DNA of 17,464 bases from Bacteroidota bacterium (GTDB lineage Bacteria; Bacteroidota; Ignavibacteria; Ignavibacteriales; Ignavibacteriaceae), in the NCBI GenBank assembly GCA_023433685.1, contig JAEYUD010000158.1:1-17464 (forward strand). Reading direction: 5' to 3'. The notes under the pieces are model-generated. The model searched no databases, was not told the DNA's origin, and worked only from the letters and a program-made list of their open reading frames with translations. Made by a program: the position numbers and the translations under genes. Every line of letters begins with the position of its first letter. Position 1 is the first letter of the stretch. Positions 6,822 through 12,324 of the stretch are shown in pieces.

Positions 6822-8487
6822 GGAAACCGCTGAGGCTGTTCCTGCTGTCAGGGTTGAAGCTGCCGCGGTAAGCCACACGGCAATACTCCGCATCGCCGTA
6901 CCAACTGCCACCACGCAGAACACGGAAGGAACCGGAAGAGTCATACAAATCCCAACACCACTCCCATACATTACCACTCATGTCATATATGCCAAGTTCA
7001 TTCGGGATCTTTTTACCAACCAGTGCAGTACCTTCTTCTTCACTCCTGTTTCCTTTATCATTCCAACCACCGTACCTGCCTACTTCATCAAGATCATTGC
7101 TGCCTGAATACTCGTAACCTTTGCTTTGGTTACCTCCCCTCGCCGAATACTCCCACTCCGCCTCTCTGGGTAACCTGTAACCATTTGCTTTAAAGTCGCA
7201 GGTTAAGCTTTTTGCCTTTTGACCAATAAGACTGCCCATTAACCCGCCTTTTTCCTGCTCAATCTCCGAGTAGCATTCTCTCAAGCCTTCTTTTCTGCTT
7301 AACCGGTTACAAAATTCGATGGCATCGTGCCAACTCACACATTCAACGGGCCTTTTATCTCCCGTAAAATAAGAAGGGTAGTTTCCCATTACTTCCCTCC
7401 ATAACTTCTGGGTTACGGGAACTTTACCAATAAAAAAATCACTCACAGTTACAGGATGTTCAGGTTTTTCATCAGGATCACCGGAGTTACTACCCATCAT
7501 GAAACTGCCACCCTCGACAAATACCATCTCATTACCGGTCAACTGTTCAGTTCCTGATTTCTGTGGGACAATTGGCGATGGCGTTTTAACATCCGTTTCT
7601 TGCTTGGGGACAGACATCGATGCAAAGCCACCTTCCCCCTGCACTGTAGTTTGTCCGCCGCGTTCGAGGCGATCGAGTTCATGTAACATTTCGATCGCGT
7701 TGGGGAAGCGTTGCTCCCGGTCTTTGTGGATCGATTTCATTACGAAATTCACAAGGGCATCAGAGATATCGGGGTAGAATTCGGTTGGTGGCGGTACTTT
7801 GTCATTGATAACCTGGGTGTAAACCGCGGTAGGGGTGGTGCTCTGGTTGCCGGAGAAGGGGGATTTAGCGCAGAGCATTTCGTAGAAGGTCATGCCCAGA
7901 CTGTAAATATCGGTTCTAATATCAACAGACCGGGGGTCCATGATCTGTTCGGGACTCATGTAAGTGGGGGTTCCCTTCATCGTGGTGCTACTGCCTTCGC
8001 CATCCTCAAGTTCCTTTGCGATACCGAAATCGGTGATCTTCACAATGTCTTCGGAAGTGACGAGAATGTTCAGCGGTTTCAGGTCGCGGTGAATGATCGG
8101 TTTCGGCTGGCTGTGGATGTAGGCAACACCCTCGAGTATCTGGCGGAACAGGTTGATCGCCCTGGCGCGCTGGATCGGCCCCACTTCCCTCTTGATGATC
8201 TCGTTCAGTGTCCTCCCCTCGACGTACTCCATCACTATGAAGTACTCACCCCCCTCTTCGAGGATGTCGGTTACCTTCACGATGTTCTTGTGGTCGAGGT
8301 TGAAGAGTTTCTCACCTTCGTCAAGGAACAACTTCACAAACAGAGGATTGTTGTTGAATTGCGGCCACAACTGCTTTATCGCGACCACTTTGTTCTTAAG
8401 TGTGATCGAACGGGCCTTGTAAACCACACCCATTCCACCCTGTCCCAACTGGGATATCACCTCATACGGCTTGATTATTTTGCCCAT
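6802..8487 (-). CDS. Ser/Thr protein kinase with C-terminal FGE-sulfatase (SUMF1-like) domain, kinase A
   Basis: Residues 8-272 are a complete Hanks-type kinase: P-loop GQGGMGVVYKA (15-25), K38, HRDLKPLN (133-140) with catalytic D135, DFG at 153-155, and SPE at 178-180. A Pro/Thr/Ser-rich linker (280-315) leads to a formylglycine-generating-enzyme-like domain (318-561): MVFVEGGSFMMGS, VSWHDAIEFCNRL, GYRLPREAEWEYSARGG, GIYDMSGNVWEW and RVLRGGSW. The cysteine pair of true FGE after GSW is missing (only C536 remains), so this part is probably a C-type-lectin-fold binding module, not an enzyme. No transmembrane helix is seen, so the protein should be cytosolic. The last 30 residues differ sharply from kinase B while the rest of the domain is close to it. 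ATG at 8485-8487 follows AGGTAA. The gene begins 23 bp after the YhcG-type nuclease gene and may share its transcript. Substrates are unknown. Confidence 0.93.
   Translation of the reverse strand: MGKIIKPYEVISQLGQGGMGVVYKARSITLKNKVVAIKQLWPQFNNNPLFVKLFLDEGEKLFNLDHKNIVKVTDILEEGGEYFIVMEYVEGRTLNEIIKREVGPIQRARAINLFRQILEGVAYIHSQPKPIIHRDLKPLNILVTSEDIVKITDFGIAKELEDGEGSSTTMKGTPTYMSPEQIMDPRSVDIRTDIYSLGMTFYEMLCAKSPFSGNQSTTPTAVYTQVINDKVPPPTEFYPDISDALVNFVMKSIHKDREQRFPNAIEMLHELDRLERGGQTTVQGEGGFASMSVPKQETDVKTPSPIVPQKSGTEQLTGNEMVFVEGGSFMMGSNSGDPDEKPEHPVTVSDFFIGKVPVTQKLWREVMGNYPSYFTGDKRPVECVSWHDAIEFCNRLSRKEGLRECYSEIEQEKGGLMGSLIGQKAKSLTCDFKANGYRLPREAEWEYSARGGNQSKGYEYSGSNDLDEVGRYGGWNDKGNRSEEEGTALVGKKIPNELGIYDMSGNVWEWCWDLYDSSGSFRVLRGGSWYGDAEYCRVAYRGSFNPDSRNSLSGFRLSRTR
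6823..6900 (-). other. Candidate hypervariable region (VR-like) at the 3' end of kinase A
   Basis: These 26 codons (residues 530-555) align without gaps to 12337-12414 of kinase B. Thirteen residues differ; every one of those codons ends in C or T in both genes, and 12 of 13 keep the same third base while the first two bases differ. The NNC pattern is what randomising the adenines of AAC codons would give. The codons for W-G-G-S before it and for R-L after it are shared. Confidence 0.55.
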
Positions 8488-8510
8488 TTATTACCTGTTT
8501 AATTATCATT

Positions 8511-9560
8511 TTATTCGTTATCGGGTCCCAGCAGTGCGATTCTGACCTGCTCAAGTTTTCTGCTGATAGTCTCGGAATCAGGCAGGTATTTAAGATAGTC
8601 TGCCGGGATATCTGAGCCGGTCGTATAAGTCGATACCCCTATCGGATGATTTGAACTGCTCAAGGAGTATTCCACGACTGTCTTGTCTTTATTCTTACAA
8701 ATGATAATCCCGATGGCATCATTTTCACCTTCTTCCTTCAGATTTCTGTTCAATGCCGTAAGATAGAACTCCATTTTACCTTTATATTCCGGGAGAAATT
8801 CACCCACTTTTAGGTCTATCGCAATCAATGACTTTAACTTGCGGTGGTATAGAAGGAGGTCGATATAATAATCATTATTTCCGACTGTCAGTTTGAATTG
8901 ATTCCCAACGAATGTAAACCAGTGGCCCATTTCCACCAGGAATTGACGAATATTTGCGATCAAGGCAGATTCCAGTTGAAACTCGTTGTGTGCGTCTGAT
9001 AACTCCAGGAAATCAAATGTATAATTGTCTTTAATTGAGAGCACTGCCTGATGTCTATACTCGGCGGGTATGGTCTTGTCAAAATTTGTTTGATTTAACA
9101 GGTACTTTTCATAAGATTTGTTTTCGATCTGATGAATCAAAACATTTTTTGACCAACCAAATTTTTTAACATGAAGAATATAAAATTCCCTTTCTTTATC
9201 ATCCTTACATTTCGAGAAGATAACAACATTATGCGACCAGCCAATTTCTCCAACCAGTGGTTGGAGATTTGGTTTGTCCTTATACTCGATGTAGAATTGT
9301 CGCATGTACCACAAATTAGAGACCGAAAATCCCTGCAGTCCAAGGTTTGCAGTTTTAAGATCGGTACTCAGTTTTTCGACGATTGATTTCCCCCAACCCT
9401 CCTGCCCCTGCTTCTGGACAATTATTTTACCAAGGTCCCAATAAAGGGAGATCAATTCACTATTAACTGACTTTAGTGCTCTAATTTGGGCATCGTAAAT
9501 TCTCTTTTTCACAAGCTCGAGTAGTTGACCATATTCTAAATTCTTCTCACTGCCACTCAT
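8511..9560 (-). CDS. YhcG/DUF1016-family PD-(D/E)XK nuclease domain protein
   Basis: I take ATG at 9558-9560 (349 residues); a TTG five codons upstream is less likely. The N-terminal half (LISLYWDLGKIIVQ, then WGKSIVEKLSTDLK and GFSVSNLWYMRQFY) is the helical DUF1016 N-terminal domain, which resembles a DNA-binding wing. The C-terminal half is the YhcG nuclease domain: ELSDAHNEFQLESAL (with E197), DYYIDLLLYHRKLK with D234, and IDLKVGEF with D249-x-K251, followed by GKMEFYLTALN. These give a plausible PD-(D/E)XK site. Members are common in accessory DNA and near restriction or defence genes, but their activity is poorly known. The gene is 23 bp upstream of kinase A on the same strand and is preceded by repeat DNA. 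No clear ribosome binding site. Confidence 0.88.
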   Translation of the reverse strand: MSGSEKNLEYGQLLELVKKRIYDAQIRALKSVNSELISLYWDLGKIIVQKQGQEGWGKSIVEKLSTDLKTANLGLQGFSVSNLWYMRQFYIEYKDKPNLQPLVGEIGWSHNVVIFSKCKDDKEREFYILHVKKFGWSKNVLIHQIENKSYEKYLLNQTNFDKTIPAEYRHQAVLSIKDNYTFDFLELSDAHNEFQLESALIANIRQFLVEMGHWFTFVGNQFKLTVGNNDYYIDLLLYHRKLKSLIAIDLKVGEFLPEYKGKMEFYLTALNRNLKEEGENDAIGIIICKNKDKTVVEYSLSSSNHPIGVSTYTTGSDIPADYLKYLPDSETISRKLEQVRIALLGPDNE

Positions 9561-9756
9561 TATAAAACTCAACAACTTTAGTGATCGAATAGCTTACAAA
9601 AATCTCAAAACAACCATAAAGAACCCTTGTTCTTTCATATTAAAGAGGCGTTCCACCTCTTAAAGAATCAGGACTGAGTGGTGAATCAATCCTGAAAATC
9701 CTAATATCTCCCAAAGAGATGCCTGTGGCACCGTTAATGCTTTGAACCTGAAAAAC
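9561..9756. repeat. Repeat-bearing intergenic region
   Basis: It contains no gene. From 9700 it carries a copy of a composite element: a stem ATCTC/GAGAT (9706-9720), then TGCC-TGT-GGCA (9720-9730), then GTTAATGCTTT and, just inside the next gene, ACTTCAT plus the palindrome CCGCCGCGGCGG (9769-9780). The same order recurs at 14361-14447, and its first part at 6546-6568. Confidence 0.65.
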
Positions 9757-11526
9757 TCATACTTCATTCCGCCGCGGCGGATCATACTTCATACTCCCCC
9801 GCGGCGGACCATCCCCCACCTCCGCCACCTCATACCCCGATTTGCCGACAAAAATTATAGCATAAGTCTTGCAAACAATACCCTCCGACTCGAGTTCGGT
9901 TTTGTAATTCTTTACCTGCTCAATGGCCTTCGCTTTTTCGGTTTGAAGGTTTTCCTTGCTGCTTTTCTTCAGGTATTTCAACTCGAGGAGGAAATTGTCC
10001 GTGCCGGGGTTGAGTTTGGTAGGGATCAGCAGAAGGTCGGCGTAGCCTTCGGCATTCTCATGCTCGCTTTTTACGAAATACGCATTGTTATCCATTAACA
10101 ACGTCATGAAGATCATCTTGATGTTCTTCTCATTGAACTTCTGAAGATCACGGTTGGAGAGGTTTTTTAGAATCGAGTGTACATATTCCACCAACTGATC
10201 GATTTTCCCTTCCATGAACATCTGTATTATCGCCCTGTCAATTTTTGTGGCATCGTACCGGAGCTGCTTCTCCATCGTGAATCTGTTCTTGAAGAACTCC
10301 CAATACATCTGCTTGATCACATAGTTCGGGATCACATAGTTGTACGAATTTATAACAGCACTTTCTATCGTCAGTAATCCGTTATAAAAGAGCAGCGAAA
10401 CAGCCTCTGTCCTTGTGTACGGGAGTTCGAAGTTGTATTGAATTGTCAGTCTTTCAGTAAATCCGTCATTCTCCAATACTGATGAGATGATCTCGTCTGA
10501 TTCCTCATTAGACAAGGGAGCCAGAATGTTTGATATCTTTTTATAATCAGAGGTCACATTAATATCCGCCATCTCCCGGGGATAGGTGAAATTATTACTG
10601 AACCGGGAGAGAAATGAGATAACCATTTGGGGATTATACAGTCTTTCTGTCGCATCTGCGGAAAACCTGCTTCCATTGTACCAAGCGCGCATGTCAGTGA
10701 CCACAGCATCAATGTCGAACTTTCCCTCTTCGTAGATGGTGTTTTCGATCATTCCACGCAGTTCGGCTTCAGTAAAACCTGCCATGTTATGGAAATCAGG
10801 CTGAAGAGTAAGGTTATGGGCAACATTAAATCCGCTCGTCATGCCGTCAAGAGTGACCGGAAATGTACCGGTAGCAAAGAAACGGTCAATAATCCCCTCA
10901 CCCATATAAATCTTTATAATCGCGTAAAATGTCTTGACCCAAGCAAAACTGATAAAAGTCTTTTCCAGGGTTTCAGGCGATGAATCAAACAATCCGTTCA
11001 AGTATTTGTCGTATTCGTCTATCAAAAGATAGATTTTCCCGTGAGGGACATATTGCCTGAAAAGAGAAATCAAATCGGATAACGGCTCTCTCAAAGATGC
11101 ATCACTTAAAAATACACTCCGTTCGGCGATACTGCCTAAAGAGTAGGTATCGAGAAAACTTAAAATCTGTGAACGGACTTCAGTGTAAAATTCCGTTTCT
11201 ATATCTGCAGATGACTTGGCTTTGCTCCCACTGAAGTTGAATCTCAGTATATAATAACTGTTCCTCCGCGGTGTTATATTTTCCGGCTTGCCAATGTAAT
11301 ACTGTCCGAAAAGTTCATCGAAGCGTGCTTGATATTGTACACCGTAATAATATTCGAGCATTGAGAGTGTAAGAGATTTGCCAAACCCTCTGGGCCGAAG
11401 ATAAAATATATATGTAAAATTTAAACCCTCGAGTGTTTCGATAAATCCGGTCTTGTCAACAAAGTACCCGTTAACGGACACAAGAGTCGCAAAGTTAGAG
11501 GTCAGCAGTGGAACACGCTTCTTCAT
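9757..11526 (-). CDS. AAA-ATPase-like protein with C-terminal DUF1703 PD-(D/E)XK nuclease domain
   Basis: The 589-residue protein opens with the AAA-ATPase_like module: VDKTGFIETL (23-32), a P-loop of the form RPRGFGKSL (44-52, K50), a Walker B of the form IYLLIDEYDKYLN (165-177, D170-E171), and ATGTFPVTLDGMTSGFN (218-234). The C-terminal part is the DUF1703/PDDEXK_9 nuclease-like domain: EGYADLLLIP with D497, then LLELKYLK with E515-x-K517. The family is very frequent in Bacteroidota and often multicopy; its function is not established, though a mobile or conflict-related role is suspected. The last 19 residues or so (GDGPPRGSMKYDPPRRNEV) are read from an intergenic-type repeat with two CCGCGGCGG motifs, so the tail is probably not part of the ancestral fold. 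ATG at 11524-11526 has no evident ribosome binding site. Confidence 0.9.
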   Translation of the reverse strand: MKKRVPLLTSNFATLVSVNGYFVDKTGFIETLEGLNFTYIFYLRPRGFGKSLTLSMLEYYYGVQYQARFDELFGQYYIGKPENITPRRNSYYILRFNFSGSKAKSSADIETEFYTEVRSQILSFLDTYSLGSIAERSVFLSDASLREPLSDLISLFRQYVPHGKIYLLIDEYDKYLNGLFDSSPETLEKTFISFAWVKTFYAIIKIYMGEGIIDRFFATGTFPVTLDGMTSGFNVAHNLTLQPDFHNMAGFTEAELRGMIENTIYEEGKFDIDAVVTDMRAWYNGSRFSADATERLYNPQMVISFLSRFSNNFTYPREMADINVTSDYKKISNILAPLSNEESDEIISSVLENDGFTERLTIQYNFELPYTRTEAVSLLFYNGLLTIESAVINSYNYVIPNYVIKQMYWEFFKNRFTMEKQLRYDATKIDRAIIQMFMEGKIDQLVEYVHSILKNLSNRDLQKFNEKNIKMIFMTLLMDNNAYFVKSEHENAEGYADLLLIPTKLNPGTDNFLLELKYLKKSSKENLQTEKAKAIEQVKNYKTELESEGIVCKTYAIIFVGKSGYEVAEVGDGPPRGSMKYDPPRRNEV

Positions 11527-11808
11527 TTTTTAACGCGGGAATTTCTCTTAATCATACGCGGAATATAAGGATAATCTGTCTGAATCAGCTTGCCCCTGCG
11601 GGGGATTTAAAGGATTAGAGGATTCACAGGATTATCCCGCTCTGCGGGATTCCGGCTCCGTAGGAGGCATATGTCGGTAGGAAAACATGAAGAAGAGGAA
11701 ATGCTCCCTGTAGGGGTGCTATTTATCGGCTGTCTGAATCAGCTTGCCCCTGCGGGGGATTTTCAGGATTTAAGGATTCACAGGATTATTTTGCTCTTCG
11801 CTGATAAT
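11527..11808. repeat. Direct repeat pair and hairpins between two nuclease genes
   Basis: Two 59-bp direct copies (11577-11635 and 11731-11789) share their first 32 bp exactly and most of the rest. Each begins TGTCTGAATCAG, has a CCCC-TGC-GGGG mini-hairpin and ends in GGATTCACAGGATTAT. Between them lie a 7-bp hairpin ATCCCGC-TCT-GCGGGAT (11634-11650) and GCTCCGTAGGAGGC. An inverted, shorter copy is at 6571-6604. No gene is seen. Confidence 0.8.
11731..11742 (+). repeat. Left 12-bp inverted repeat flanking the GxxExxY gene
   Basis: TGTCTGAATCAG here is the exact reverse complement of CTGATTCAGACA at 12296-12307. The pair encloses only the GxxExxY gene and short repeat DNA, 577 bp in all. Confidence 0.6.
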
Positions 11809-12192
11809 TTAATCATTCTGTTGTAAACGGTTATTAAATATCAATTTATGCTCTAAACTTTTGGCACCAAAATTTATCAATAATCCGATCGGGAAATTAT
11901 AGGCAACCAAATAATTCTTGATCTGAGCAATATGTACATCTTCAATTTTCAGGAGTGCTTTTAACTCCACCAAAACTTTGTCTTCAACCACAAAATCCGC
12001 TCTTCTGGTACCGACATCATATCCCTCATAATAAATGGTTTGATCCTTCTCCCGCTCGAACTCAATCCCTGCTTTCTTAAGCTCCATCGCCAAACACCGC
12101 TGGTAGATCACTTCCTGAAACCCATTCCCCAATGTCTTATGCACCTTCATCGCGCAACCAATGATCTTGTAAGTTAATTCATTACCAACCAT
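11809..12192 (-). CDS. GxxExxY family protein (PD-(D/E)XK nuclease superfamily)
   Basis: This 127-residue protein carries the family signature GFQEVIY (residues 24-30; G24, E27, Y30), after VHKTLGNG. A PD-(D/E)XK-like core follows: RRADFVVEDKVLVELKAL with D66, E76 and K78, then the helix AQIKNYLVAYN and the strand IGLLINFGAKSLEHKLI. Length is usual for the family, whose biochemical role is not known. It is often found as a small accessory gene in Bacteroidota and Chlorobiota. ATG at 12190-12192 has a strong but very close GAGGAG. The gene is enclosed by perfect 12-bp inverted repeats, which suggests it may move or have moved as a cassette. Confidence 0.92.
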   Translation of the reverse strand: MVGNELTYKIIGCAMKVHKTLGNGFQEVIYQRCLAMELKKAGIEFEREKDQTIYYEGYDVGTRRADFVVEDKVLVELKALLKIEDVHIAQIKNYLVAYNFPIGLLINFGAKSLEHKLIFNNRLQQND

Positions 12193-12324
12193 AACTCCTC
12201 ACTTAAAAAATCCAAAAAATAAAACCAGCCAAAAACTAAAATCCCGGCACAAACGCCAAAGCAACAATCCTGTTAATCCTTTAATCCTGCTAATCCTGAT
12301 TCAGACAAAAAAAACCTACCTTGT
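12193..12324. repeat. Intergenic tandem AATCCTG-type repeats and right inverted repeat
   Basis: The stretch 12266-12299 consists of four to five imperfect TTAATCCTG units and ends in CTGATTCAGACA (12296-12307), the right partner of the inverted repeat at 11731. On the minus strand, eight Ts follow the stop of kinase B; I see no stable stem before them, so this is not called a terminator. Confidence 0.65.
12296..12307 (-). repeat. Right 12-bp inverted repeat flanking the GxxExxY gene
   Basis: CTGATTCAGACA is the exact reverse complement of 11731-11742. It lies 18 bp beyond the stop codon of kinase B and is fused to the AATCCTG tandem units. Confidence 0.6.

Noticed and set aside
6802..7530. 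Active formylglycine-generating enzyme or sulfatase activator
   Set aside because: The cysteine pair needed for catalysis is missing in both kinase-FGE proteins and no sulfatase gene is present; a binding domain is more likely.
7711..8502. 263-codon plus-strand frame
   Set aside because: Antisense to the well-supported kinase domain of kinase A, and not similar to any family I know.
11577..11789. CRISPR array
   Set aside because: Only two direct repeats, 59 bp long, with a 95-bp spacer full of other hairpins, and no cas genes.
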